A DNA stretch of 64,000 nt from contig NZ_SLXW01000003.1 of the NCBI RefSeq assembly GCF_004341085.1, forward strand, positions 620,001-684,000. Reading direction: 5' to 3'. How positions within the stretch are numbered: position 1 is the stretch's first letter; each line of letters begins with the position of its first letter. This stretch comes from Sphingomonas sp. PP-CE-1G-424 (GTDB taxonomy: Bacteria > Pseudomonadota > Alphaproteobacteria > Sphingomonadales > Sphingomonadaceae). Positions 24,837 through 33,217 of this stretch are shown one piece after another. The notes beneath the pieces are model-generated. The model saw only the letters and a list, made by a program, of their open reading frames with translations, was not told where the DNA came from and searched no databases. A program made the translations under genes and the position numbers.

Positions 24837-25008
24837 AACGGCCACCTGTGACAGACCACCGCTAAGCGGTGCTAGGAAACCTCGAAAGTGGTCGGGGTCG
24901 GGCAAGGTCCCGCCTTGGCACGCGACACCCTGGCGCCCGCCAACATGCTTTTTACGAGCGTGCATCGGAAAAAGTCACAGGCACTTTCTCAGGTCCGGTA
25001 TTGACCGG

Positions 25009-26592
25009 TCATCGTCGAGCCCGCGCATTACGGACGACCGGCTCCAGCGTCACCAGCGCCACGTCGTTGCTGCGCATCGGTATTGCGACAAAGGCGCTGC
25101 CGCGCGCGTCGATCTTTACCACCTTGTCCTGCTCGGGCAAATCCGCGGTCGCCTGTTGGAGACGACCGAGCTGCGCGGCGTCGAGCGCCTTGGGCATCCC
25201 CATGTCGATGTACAGCGAGAGCGGATCGTTGCGACGATAGCCGGTCTTGCGCACCACCACCCGGTACGTGCCGGCGGGCACGTGCGCGAAGCGGAAGGCG
25301 ACCGGCTTACTCGTCGTCGAAGGAACTTGCCGGGTGTAGAACGGCTTGTTGCTGACCGACTGGACCGGCTGCTGCCAGTCCCAGACCAGCGCGGCGATCC
25401 GCCGGCCATCGGCGGCGGCCATGACATGGTCGTCGGTCACCGGGATCGTCTGGCCCTGCAACGCATGCAGGTATTTATACGCGAACCACGCGGGCTTGCG
25501 GATCCCCTCGCGGTTCATCAGTCCGAAGCCGCCATGGAACGGCGTCGGCGGCGGTCCGGGCTCCTCGAACAGGTCGGTGTAGGTCCAGTAGCTCATGCCC
25601 TGCGCCAGCCCTTGCGACTGCTTCAGCTTGGTGAGGATGTAAGGTGCGCTGATATAGCTGTCGTGGACGAAATCGCGCGGCGTGTAGCTCGTGCTCCACT
25701 CGGTGAAGAACAGCGGCAGGCCGGGATAGGCCGACGCCTCGATCTGCGCGCGGACGTTGCGCACGTCGCCGATCACCGCGTCGGGCGACGACGAAAGCTT
25801 GGTATCCTGTTTGCCGTCCTCGTCGAGAAAGCCGCCGTCGACGCCGTAGGTGTGCGTCGTGACGAAATCGATCGGTACGTTGGTCCGCTTGGTGAACTTC
25901 AGGAGCTCGGGCACCCAGGCGGCGCCCGCGGTCGACGGCCCGCCGACGCGCAGCGCCGGATCGATCGCCTTGATGGTGCGCGCGGTGTTGGCATAGAGAT
26001 CGAAATACGCCTGCCGGTCCGCCTTCTCCCAGAAGCCCGCGAGATTCGGCTCGTTCCAGACCTCGAAATACCAGCGCCGCACTTCTTCGTTGCCATAGCG
26101 CTGGCGGACGTGACGGACATAGGCGTCGATCAGGTCGCGCCACAGTTTCGGGTCGGGATGCGACGTGTTTCCCTTCCAGTAGAAGATCGTCTGCTCCGAC
26201 GTCCGCATCGCGTCGGGCGTGAAGCCGAGCTCGACGAACGGCCGAATATGCTTGGCGAGCAGCGCGTCGTACAGCTGGTCGATCCTGGTCCAGTCGTAGA
26301 CGATCCTGCCGTCGGTCTTGCGCACCGTGCCGAGCACATCGTGGAAGATGTCGTGGAAGCGGATATAGCGGAAGCCGAGTTCGTCGACCGCGGTCTTGAG
26401 CTGCGCCTGGCTGTCGCTGCGGATCAGCGTCCCGGGAAAGTCGGACCCGACCGACAGATCGAACGAGCGGTCGACCGGTGCCGCCGCCGTGGCGACATCG
26501 ATGCTGACGGTCCGCTTAAGCTCGGCGGGTTCGGCCGAGACGCCCGACGGCGATGCAACGACCGCGACCGCCGCCATGAGTGCCCACCGCAT
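25009..26592 (-). CDS. GH39-family glycoside hydrolase (beta-xylosidase-like), secreted
   Basis: A 527-residue enzyme with a signal peptide (MRWALMAAVAVVASPSGVSA). The TIM-barrel acid/base lies in WYFEVWNEPNLAG (Glu181) and the nucleophile in LPLFFTEWSTSYTP (Glu298), the GH39 pattern of beta-xylosidases. A C-terminal beta-sandwich follows. The ATG at 26592 has GGGGGAG 6 bp upstream. It is the last gene of the xyloglucan locus and probably has its own promoter, since a candidate operator lies in the 64 bp before it. Beta-xylosidase or alpha-L-arabinosidase activity on side chains would fit; GH39 is not a standard part of xyloglucan loci. Confidence 0.9.
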   Translation of the reverse strand: MRWALMAAVAVVASPSGVSAEPAELKRTVSIDVATAAAPVDRSFDLSVGSDFPGTLIRSDSQAQLKTAVDELGFRYIRFHDIFHDVLGTVRKTDGRIVYDWTRIDQLYDALLAKHIRPFVELGFTPDAMRTSEQTIFYWKGNTSHPDPKLWRDLIDAYVRHVRQRYGNEEVRRWYFEVWNEPNLAGFWEKADRQAYFDLYANTARTIKAIDPALRVGGPSTAGAAWVPELLKFTKRTNVPIDFVTTHTYGVDGGFLDEDGKQDTKLSSSPDAVIGDVRNVRAQIEASAYPGLPLFFTEWSTSYTPRDFVHDSYISAPYILTKLKQSQGLAQGMSYWTYTDLFEEPGPPPTPFHGGFGLMNREGIRKPAWFAYKYLHALQGQTIPVTDDHVMAAADGRRIAALVWDWQQPVQSVSNKPFYTRQVPSTTSKPVAFRFAHVPAGTYRVVVRKTGYRRNDPLSLYIDMGMPKALDAAQLGRLQQATADLPEQDKVVKIDARGSAFVAIPMRSNDVALVTLEPVVRNARARR

Positions 26593-26623
26593 ATCCAACT
26601 CCCCCGCCGTCTTCTGTCTTCTA

Positions 26624-26649
26624 GCTACCGTAGTGGTAGCGCAATCGGT
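26624..26649. promoter_or_regulatory. Candidate operator in front of the GH39 gene
   Basis: GCTACC (26624-26629) and GGTAGC (26635-26640) form an inverted repeat. The second half extends as TGGTAGCGC (26634-26642), the left half of the palindrome family also found at 31524 and 41727. The right half is degenerate. Position between gene end and next start supports a promoter here. Confidence 0.5.
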
Positions 26650-26656
26650 TGCTCAA

Positions 26657-28297
26657 CTAAGCCAGTCCGGTCAGACCACGACCCTCGATCCGCAGGACCG
26701 GCACGAACGGGCTATGGCCGCGCGTCAGGTCGACGTGAAGCCCGGCGCGATCCTGGCGGTGCGCGCACGTCCCGCCGCCAAGCAAGGTCACGCGCTCGAT
26801 CGCCCCCTTCAACCGACCGCTGCCGAGCGCGGCAATCGACACGGAGCCTTCGGGTTTGCCGAGGACGAGCGCGTACAAGGCGCCCTTGTTGGTGGTGAAG
26901 CGGATGTCGCGCGACGTGAACTGGCCCGCACTGCCCTCGTTCTGCATCCCTTCCTGAACCTTCGACGGTCCTTCGCCATAGATCCGCCAAGGCCGCGAAC
27001 CGAAGATCGCCGCGTCGTTGATCGCCATCCACGCCGCCATGCCGTCGAGGATGCGCTCCTCCTCGCCGTCGATCGAGCCGTCGCCGGGCTGCGGGATCGA
27101 GAGCAGCAGATTGCCGTTCTTCGACACCACGTCGGCGAGCCGCTGGATGACCTGTTCGGCGGTCTTGTAGCTTTTGTCGTTCAATCGCGCGACGTTGTAG
27201 AACCAGTCGCCGATGCAGGTATCGGTCTGCCACGGCTCGTCCCACAGGTGATCCGTAAACCCGCGTTCGACATCCTGGACGATTCCGAACCGCTCGTTGG
27301 GCTTGAGCATCTTGCCCGTCAGGACCACGTCGATCTTGCCGTGCCAGGCGATCGAGCGGTTGTAGTAATCCGCCGCCGCCTGCAGCCCGATCGGACCGAA
27401 CGGCAGGCCGTAATCGTCGAAATAGCAGAAGTCCGGCCGGTATTTCTCGACGAGGTCTGCCTGCCGCAACAGCCACTTCGCGGCGTAGCCCGGATGCCCC
27501 GGCGGCCCGGTCTCGACCCACTGCCCATCATGCGCATCGTGCCACGCGTTCATCGCCGCGATCGTGTCGATCCCGGCGGGGAGCACCGCATGCGCGCCGG
27601 TGTAGAGTTGCTGTGGATCGAGCCCGTCCCACCATGTCCCGCGCCCGTCGCTCGCGCGGCGCGTGAACGCATCGTAGCGCTGGCCCTTCCGCGGGCCCAC
27701 GGGGTCGAAGCCATACGCGGTCTGGTACCAGTGCCAGCTGTGCGCGGCATGGTTGGAGACACCGAACTTCAGTCCGGCCCGCCTCGCTGCGCCCGCCCAG
27801 GTGCCGACGATGTCGCGCTTCGGCCCGACCCGGAGCGCGTTCCAGGCGTGATACCGGCTGTCGTAGCAATCGAGATTGTCGTGATGGCAGGCGAGCGACA
27901 CGAAATACTTCGCGCCGGCGCGCTTGTACCGGTCGATCAGCGCGTCCGGATCCCAGCGCGCCGCGGTCCAGCGGTCGAGGATATCCAGCATGCCGGTTTT
28001 GGTCGGGTGACCATAGGTCTTCAGGTGATGCTCGTAGGCCGGATGGCCCTGCATGTAGAGGAACCGGCCGTACCAGTCGCCCTGCTCGGGCACCGACTGC
28101 GGCCCCCAATGCGACCAGAGGCCCAGCTTCGCATCGCGAAACCAGTCGGGATAGCGATAGTGATCGACCAGCGACTCCCAGGTCGGCTTCACCGGCCCGC
28201 GCGCGATTCCCATCGGGCTTTGCGCCAGCGCGTGCGTCGCCGGGCCGATCGCGGCGAGCCCCGCCAGCACGCCGCGTCGGTCGAGCGTCATGCTCAT
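26657..28297 (-). CDS. GH29-family alpha-L-fucosidase, secreted
   Basis: A 546-residue enzyme. The N-terminus MTLDRRGVLAGLAAIGPATHALA looks like a Tat signal (twin Arg followed by a hydrophobic stretch). GH29 marks are WFRDAKLGLWSHWGPQSVPEQGDWYGR, KYFVSLACHHDNLDCYDS, KFGVSNHAAHSWHW, and PDFCYFDDYGLPFG, which carries the probable nucleophile Asp. KNGNLLLSIPQPGDGSID matches the family's later block. It would remove terminal L-fucose from xyloglucan side chains. The start overlaps the SGNH esterase stop as ATGA. Confidence 0.93.
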   Translation of the reverse strand: MSMTLDRRGVLAGLAAIGPATHALAQSPMGIARGPVKPTWESLVDHYRYPDWFRDAKLGLWSHWGPQSVPEQGDWYGRFLYMQGHPAYEHHLKTYGHPTKTGMLDILDRWTAARWDPDALIDRYKRAGAKYFVSLACHHDNLDCYDSRYHAWNALRVGPKRDIVGTWAGAARRAGLKFGVSNHAAHSWHWYQTAYGFDPVGPRKGQRYDAFTRRASDGRGTWWDGLDPQQLYTGAHAVLPAGIDTIAAMNAWHDAHDGQWVETGPPGHPGYAAKWLLRQADLVEKYRPDFCYFDDYGLPFGPIGLQAAADYYNRSIAWHGKIDVVLTGKMLKPNERFGIVQDVERGFTDHLWDEPWQTDTCIGDWFYNVARLNDKSYKTAEQVIQRLADVVSKNGNLLLSIPQPGDGSIDGEEERILDGMAAWMAINDAAIFGSRPWRIYGEGPSKVQEGMQNEGSAGQFTSRDIRFTTNKGALYALVLGKPEGSVSIAALGSGRLKGAIERVTLLGGGTCAHRQDRAGLHVDLTRGHSPFVPVLRIEGRGLTGLA

Positions 28298-29106
28298 CGC
28301 CCGCCGATCGAGGTACGGACGGCGGCGAGCGCCAGCGGACGCATCACCGCATAACCCGCAGGCGTCGGATGGACGCCGTCGCTCGCCAGCCCCGGCTTCA
28401 TCGCGCCATCCTTGGTCGCCAGCGCGGCATAATAGTCGACGAAGACGAAGCCGTTGCGGCGGGCATAGGCCTGCAACCACGCGTTCAGCGCGCGGACCTG
28501 CGGCACCGGGCGTTTGTCGGGGCTCCACGGAAACGCCGCCGCAGGAGGGACCGACGCGAGGATCACCTTGATCCCGTGCGTGCGCGCGAGTTCTGCCATC
28601 GTTTCGATATGGCCCTGCACCGTCGCCATCGTCGCCGCGCCGGTGTTTCCGGCGATGTCGTTGGTCGCGGCCATGATGTGGACCGCACGCGGCTTGAGCG
28701 CGATCACGTCTTGTCGGAAGCGGACCAGCATCTGCGCGGTGGCCTGCCCGCCGATCCCGCGATCGACGAGCCCGTCGGTGAACAGGTCGCGATCCGCGCC
28801 GATCCAGTTGTCGGTGATCGAGTCCCCCATGAACACCACACGCACCGGTTTGCCCGACGCCAAGACCTCGCGGTTCTGTGCCTGGTACCGGCACAGCTGC
28901 CCGAAATCGCGCGTCAGCATGTGGAGCTTCCACGCCTGCCACCCAGCACCATCGCTCGGCTTGGAATGCGACGGACACGGATCGGCGACGATCCCGACCG
29001 GATCGCTGGCATAGGGATCGCCGGGTACGTCGACCTGCGCGAACACGGGGCTCGACACCACCGCAAGCGACAGCGCGAGCCTGCGAAGACCCCTCGCGCC
29101 GATCAT
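28294..29106 (-). CDS. SGNH/GDSL esterase, probable xyloglucan acetylesterase
   Basis: A 270-residue secreted esterase. A signal peptide (ending near FAQ, residue 24) is followed by the SGNH blocks: VFMGDSITDNW (catalytic Ser), RGIGGQAT (Gly), MAATNDIAGN (Asn) and ASDGVHPTPAGY (Asp and His). Its place between the GH31 and GH29 genes, with ATGA overlaps on both sides, points to removal of O-acetyl groups from xyloglucan galactosyl residues so that the exo-enzymes can act. That substrate is inferred; the fold and catalytic residues are clear. Confidence 0.92.
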   Translation of the reverse strand: MIGARGLRRLALSLAVVSSPVFAQVDVPGDPYASDPVGIVADPCPSHSKPSDGAGWQAWKLHMLTRDFGQLCRYQAQNREVLASGKPVRVVFMGDSITDNWIGADRDLFTDGLVDRGIGGQATAQMLVRFRQDVIALKPRAVHIMAATNDIAGNTGAATMATVQGHIETMAELARTHGIKVILASVPPAAAFPWSPDKRPVPQVRALNAWLQAYARRNGFVFVDYYAALATKDGAMKPGLASDGVHPTPAGYAVMRPLALAAVRTSIGGR

Positions 29107-31487
29107 GGCCGGCCGACGATCTTGACCAGCCCGGCCACCGCTTGCCCGGTCGGCAGCGGACCCGATGCGGTCAGCCGCCCAGCGCGGTCGTCCCAGTGCA
29201 GCGCGGATTTTACACCGCCGCCACCCGTCTTGCCGGCGCCTTTGCCCTCACGATAGGCGTTGGTCACGCCGTCGTCGTCATAGAGCGTGAAATTGCCGTC
29301 CGCGCCCGGATAGACGCGGATTTCCGACAGCTTCTGCGCGGTCGCGGTGCTCGGCACCTGGACGCCCATCGGGATGATCGAGCCCGCCCGCACGAACAGC
29401 GGAATCCGCGAGATCGGCGCGACAGCGTCGATCGTCTGCCCACCGCTGTGTCGCGCGTTGGTCCAGTAATCATACCAGTCCGCGCCTGCGGGCAGATAGA
29501 CCGAGCGGTGCGTCACGCCCTGATCGGTGACCGGCGCCACCAGGAACGCCGACCCGAACATATATTCGTCGCCCATATTCGCGACCTTGGGATCGTTCGG
29601 AAAATCCATGAACAGCGCGCGCATCATCGGCGCGTTGCTCTCGTAGGTCTTGCGGCCGAGCGCGTAGATATACGGCATCAGCGTGTAGCGGAGCCGCAGG
29701 AAATCGGCGAGCAGCGGTTCCGCCGCCGTGCCATATTCCCACAGCGCGGTGCCGGGGCGCTGGCCGTGGATGCGCAGCGTCGGGGTGAACACGCTGTACC
29801 CGAACCAGCGCACGAACAGCTCGGGATAGTCGGTATAGCCCGGCGCCATCGCGGTCGCGCCGGCCGGATCGACCAGCACGGGGCGTTCGGCCTTGGGCCC
29901 GTTCGGCCACTGCCAGCCGCCGATATCGCTGCCCCAATAGGGAATGCCGGTCGCGGTGAAGTCGAGGCCGGTCGGCACCTGCCGCTTGAGCGCTTCCCAG
30001 GTCGCCTGGATGTCCGACGACCAGAATAGCGCGCCGTTGCGCTGCGCCCCCAGATAGGCGGCCCGCGCGAGGATCAGATTGCGCATCGTCGGGCGATCGC
30101 GTGCCGATCCTTCCGCGACGCTGGTGGTGTGCAGCAGCGGGAAGACGTTGTGATAGCGATCGCCCGACCCGATCGAGAAATAATGGCCGTCGGGGACGAG
30201 GTCGGGCTCGGTCTCGTCGAGCCAGATCCAGTCGAACCCTTGCGAGACGATGTTGTCGCGGATCCGGTCCCAATACCAGGCACGCGCGTCGGGGTTGGTC
30301 GTGTCGATCAGCCCGCCGGTCCGGTCCGAGCGGATCGGCAGGCCGTTGACGACGCTGCCGTCCTTCTCGTGGAGCAGCCAGCCCTTGTTCGCCAGCATAT
30401 CGAAATAGCGCGATTCGGGCTCGTAGCGCGGCCACACGCTGATGATCGAGTGCATCCCCATCGCCTTCAGCTTGGCGTTCATGCCCTTCGGGTCGGGGAA
30501 ATAGGTGTGGTCGATGTCCATCTGGCCCATCCGGGTCCAGTGGAACCAGTCGAGCACCATCGCGTCGAGCGGCAGGCCACGACTGCGATAACCCTCGGCC
30601 ACACCAAGCAGTTCGGCCTGCGTCTCGTAGCGCGCCTTGCTCTGCAACAGCCCGAACGCGGCCTTCGGCGGCAGCGGCGTGGCGCCGGTCAGCCGCGCAT
30701 AGCCGGCGTAGAGCTCGTCGGTGGTCTTGCCCGAGATCACGAAGAACGACACGCGCTCGCCGACGTTGGACTGCCAGTGCGTGGTGCCGTGGAGACCAGG
30801 CGACACGGTGGTTTGCGACGGATTGTCCCAGACGATGCCGTAGCCCTTGTTGGTCACCATGAACGGCACACAGACCGTCTCGCCCGCGGGGGCGTCATAA
30901 TTGTGCCGGCAATCGATCGTCCGCCCGCGCAGGTCGAGCACGCCCTCCTGGTTCTGGCCGAGCCCGTAATAATGCTCGTCGGTGGGCGCCGCGAACTGCG
31001 CACCGACGCGGAACGTCTTCTCGTCGTTGACCGTGTGCGGCGCCATCTCCCAGCCGGTCATGCGGGTCAGCAATGTTCCGTCGCCGCCGCGGACGGTTAC
31101 CGCGACGGGCGGCAGCGACGGCGCGAAATAGCGTTCCATCTGGCTCGGCGCCTTGGGCCAGGGCTGCGCCTCGACGGTCAGCGCCAGCGCGGACGAGGTG
31201 AAGACGTCGGCGCCGGCGTCGCTACGCCGTGCCCAGCCTGCCGCGTCGGGCTTCGCGTTCGGTCCCGGCCCCGGTGCTGCGGTGGCCTCGGCGCGATCGG
31301 TCGAGATCGTCACGCGGACGATGTTCGGCGCGTATGCCTCGACAGATACGAAGCTGCCGTTACGCTCGACCGTCGCGATCGGATCGGCCCAGGCTGCGGT
31401 CGAGATCAGCAGCGCCCCCAGCGAGAGCAGCCCTCCGACGCGGCGTGAACGAAACGCGCTCGTCGGCACGGAAGATATCGGTCGCAT
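29103..31487 (-). CDS. GH31-family alpha-xylosidase
   Basis: A 794-residue GH31 enzyme that would release xylose from the non-reducing end of xyloglucan oligosaccharides. A long N-terminal signal (RRVGGLLSLGALLISTAAWA) precedes a beta-sandwich and the catalytic barrel. The nucleophile is Asp424 in WIWLDETEPD and the probable acid/base Asp521 in YWGSDIGGWQW. Other marks are LDAMVLDWFHW and RWFGYSVFTPTLRIHG. The ATG at 31487 has GGAGAGGA upstream. It begins a transcription unit with the SGNH and GH29 genes (ATGA overlaps) and has a candidate operator 37-50 bp upstream. Confidence 0.94.
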   Translation of the reverse strand: MRPISSVPTSAFRSRRVGGLLSLGALLISTAAWADPIATVERNGSFVSVEAYAPNIVRVTISTDRAEATAAPGPGPNAKPDAAGWARRSDAGADVFTSSALALTVEAQPWPKAPSQMERYFAPSLPPVAVTVRGGDGTLLTRMTGWEMAPHTVNDEKTFRVGAQFAAPTDEHYYGLGQNQEGVLDLRGRTIDCRHNYDAPAGETVCVPFMVTNKGYGIVWDNPSQTTVSPGLHGTTHWQSNVGERVSFFVISGKTTDELYAGYARLTGATPLPPKAAFGLLQSKARYETQAELLGVAEGYRSRGLPLDAMVLDWFHWTRMGQMDIDHTYFPDPKGMNAKLKAMGMHSIISVWPRYEPESRYFDMLANKGWLLHEKDGSVVNGLPIRSDRTGGLIDTTNPDARAWYWDRIRDNIVSQGFDWIWLDETEPDLVPDGHYFSIGSGDRYHNVFPLLHTTSVAEGSARDRPTMRNLILARAAYLGAQRNGALFWSSDIQATWEALKRQVPTGLDFTATGIPYWGSDIGGWQWPNGPKAERPVLVDPAGATAMAPGYTDYPELFVRWFGYSVFTPTLRIHGQRPGTALWEYGTAAEPLLADFLRLRYTLMPYIYALGRKTYESNAPMMRALFMDFPNDPKVANMGDEYMFGSAFLVAPVTDQGVTHRSVYLPAGADWYDYWTNARHSGGQTIDAVAPISRIPLFVRAGSIIPMGVQVPSTATAQKLSEIRVYPGADGNFTLYDDDGVTNAYREGKGAGKTGGGGVKSALHWDDRAGRLTASGPLPTGQAVAGLVKIVGRP

Positions 31488-31523
31488 ATGCTTGTCCTCT
31501 CCTTCGGCGGTAGACCCGCCGAC

Positions 31524-31537
31524 TGGTATCGCTACCC
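31524..31537. promoter_or_regulatory. Candidate operator in front of the GH31-SGNH-GH29 unit
   Basis: TGGTATCGCTACCC is a near-perfect 14-bp palindrome with a central CG, the usual form of LacI-family operators. It differs at two places from TGGTAGCGCTACCA. It lies in the 104-bp gap before the GH31 gene. Sites at 41727 and 26634 are related. Confidence 0.65.
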
Positions 31538-31591
31538 TAAATGAAATTCTCGTCATGCAAAGGCCGCTTGCCGGCGGTTGTTTGCGGTCGC

Positions 31592-33217
31592 TCAGCGGTA
31601 ATGGCCCATCGTCACCTTTAGCACTTGCGGCCTGTCGAGCAGATTGAGACCATAGTCGGTCTGGTCGCCGTTCCACACCCGCGCCATCACCCAGCGCCCG
31701 TTCTGGAAGCCGCCCTCCTCGACGCGCACCACCATGCCGCCGGCCTTGCCGTCGGCACCGTCGATGTTCACGCGGACATGGTCGCCGACCAGCAGGAACT
31801 CGTCGGCGGAGAGTTGCGCGACCGCGACGCCGCCGATCGGTTCGTTCGCCCAGGGCGCAGGCTCGGACTTGAGCCAGGTCCAGTCCTTCATTCCGAACTG
31901 CCACTCGCCCCAGCTCGCGCTGACCTTCCAGCCGCCCATTCTGGTCGAGACCATCGCGCCGTCGGCGGGCTTGGCGACGCCCCAGGTCGGCCGTTCGAAC
32001 GCGATCCGCGCCCAGTCGCGCATGATCGAGCCGAACATCCGATAGGCGAGCGTCAACGGTTCGAGCGTCTTGTCGTCGAGATCGCGCGCGCCGAGCGGGT
32101 AGTTGAAATAGCCGGTGTCATCGAGGCCGAACGGCGAGTAGCCGATCGCGCCGCGCCCCATCGCCGGGTAGATGAAGCGATGGAATTCGCGCGCGTTGCC
32201 GATCTCGGGGACCATCAGCGCATTGTCGGGCCGCGCGTATTTGTCGAGATACTGGACGACGTTGCCGGCATCGCGATCGTAGATATCGGGCGCCTGGAAA
32301 TCGATATGCGGTGCCGCCGCCTTCCAGATGTCGAGCACGTCCTGCTGCGGCCCACCGCTCGCGACGCCGTCGGGATCGGGCACGTTCGAGGGTCCCGACA
32401 GGCTGGCGTTGACGTACATCGGCAACGGCTTGACCGCCTTGCCCGCCGCCGCGATCGCGTCGACATAGGCGGCGACGTACCAGCTGTTGAACGCGCGATC
32501 GGCCTGCGCGCCGAACGCCTGCGCCCAGGTGCCGCGCTTGCCGGTCGCACGGGCGAGCGCGGTGGGAATGGTGTGCGCGAACAACGCGTTGCCGGTCGCC
32601 GAATAGTCGCGCGGATTGCGATAGCTGCCCGTCTCGTTCTCGGGCTGGACCAGGATTACGGTGTTCTGGCGATCATGGTCGCGCAGATATTCCATGACCT
32701 TGACGAACGCGCGGCGGTCCGCGTCGAGCGTCGCCTTGCCGTGCGCGCTGAGCACGCCGTGATCGCTGCCGTCGCGCGTCTTCATCCGCGGGAAGCGCCG
32801 GTTGTCGAGCTTCACCCAGTCGGGCGTGTACGCGAGACCAGTATTCTTCCACGTGCCGAACCACAGCAGCACCACCCGCTTGTCATGCCCCCGCGCCTGG
32901 TCGAGCAGCGCCTGGAGGAACGACAGGTCGAACTGTCCCTCGCGCGGCTCGACCTGCTGCCACGCGATCGGCACCTCGACTGTGTTGGCGCCGATCCGGT
33001 CGAGCACTGGCCACGCGGTCTTGAGCGCGTCGGGATAGTTGGTCGAATTGTTGACCTGCCCGCCCAGCAGCGTGAACGGCGCACCATCGACGATCAGCGC
33101 ATGCCGGCCGTTCCGCGTCTCGATGTGCGGGACCGCCGTGGCCTGACCCGGCGCGGTCTGCGCAAGGACGGGATTCGCGACGCCCAGCGCCGCGAGAACG
33201 AGAAGTTGCCGGATCAT
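31592..33217 (-). CDS. GH35-family beta-galactosidase, secreted
   Basis: A 541-residue enzyme with a signal peptide (MIRQLLVLAALGVANPVLAQ). The GH35 acid/base is in VILVQPENETGSY (Glu195) and the nucleophile in ALMVPEIGNA (Glu338). The C-terminal region (about 370-540) is the DUF5597-type beta domain seen in the Cellvibrio xyloglucan galactosidase Bgl35A. It would remove beta-1,2-galactose from xyloglucan side chains, exposing xylose for the GH31 enzyme. The start overlaps the GH74 stop as ATGA. Confidence 0.93.
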   Translation of the reverse strand: MIRQLLVLAALGVANPVLAQTAPGQATAVPHIETRNGRHALIVDGAPFTLLGGQVNNSTNYPDALKTAWPVLDRIGANTVEVPIAWQQVEPREGQFDLSFLQALLDQARGHDKRVVLLWFGTWKNTGLAYTPDWVKLDNRRFPRMKTRDGSDHGVLSAHGKATLDADRRAFVKVMEYLRDHDRQNTVILVQPENETGSYRNPRDYSATGNALFAHTIPTALARATGKRGTWAQAFGAQADRAFNSWYVAAYVDAIAAAGKAVKPLPMYVNASLSGPSNVPDPDGVASGGPQQDVLDIWKAAAPHIDFQAPDIYDRDAGNVVQYLDKYARPDNALMVPEIGNAREFHRFIYPAMGRGAIGYSPFGLDDTGYFNYPLGARDLDDKTLEPLTLAYRMFGSIMRDWARIAFERPTWGVAKPADGAMVSTRMGGWKVSASWGEWQFGMKDWTWLKSEPAPWANEPIGGVAVAQLSADEFLLVGDHVRVNIDGADGKAGGMVVRVEEGGFQNGRWVMARVWNGDQTDYGLNLLDRPQVLKVTMGHYR

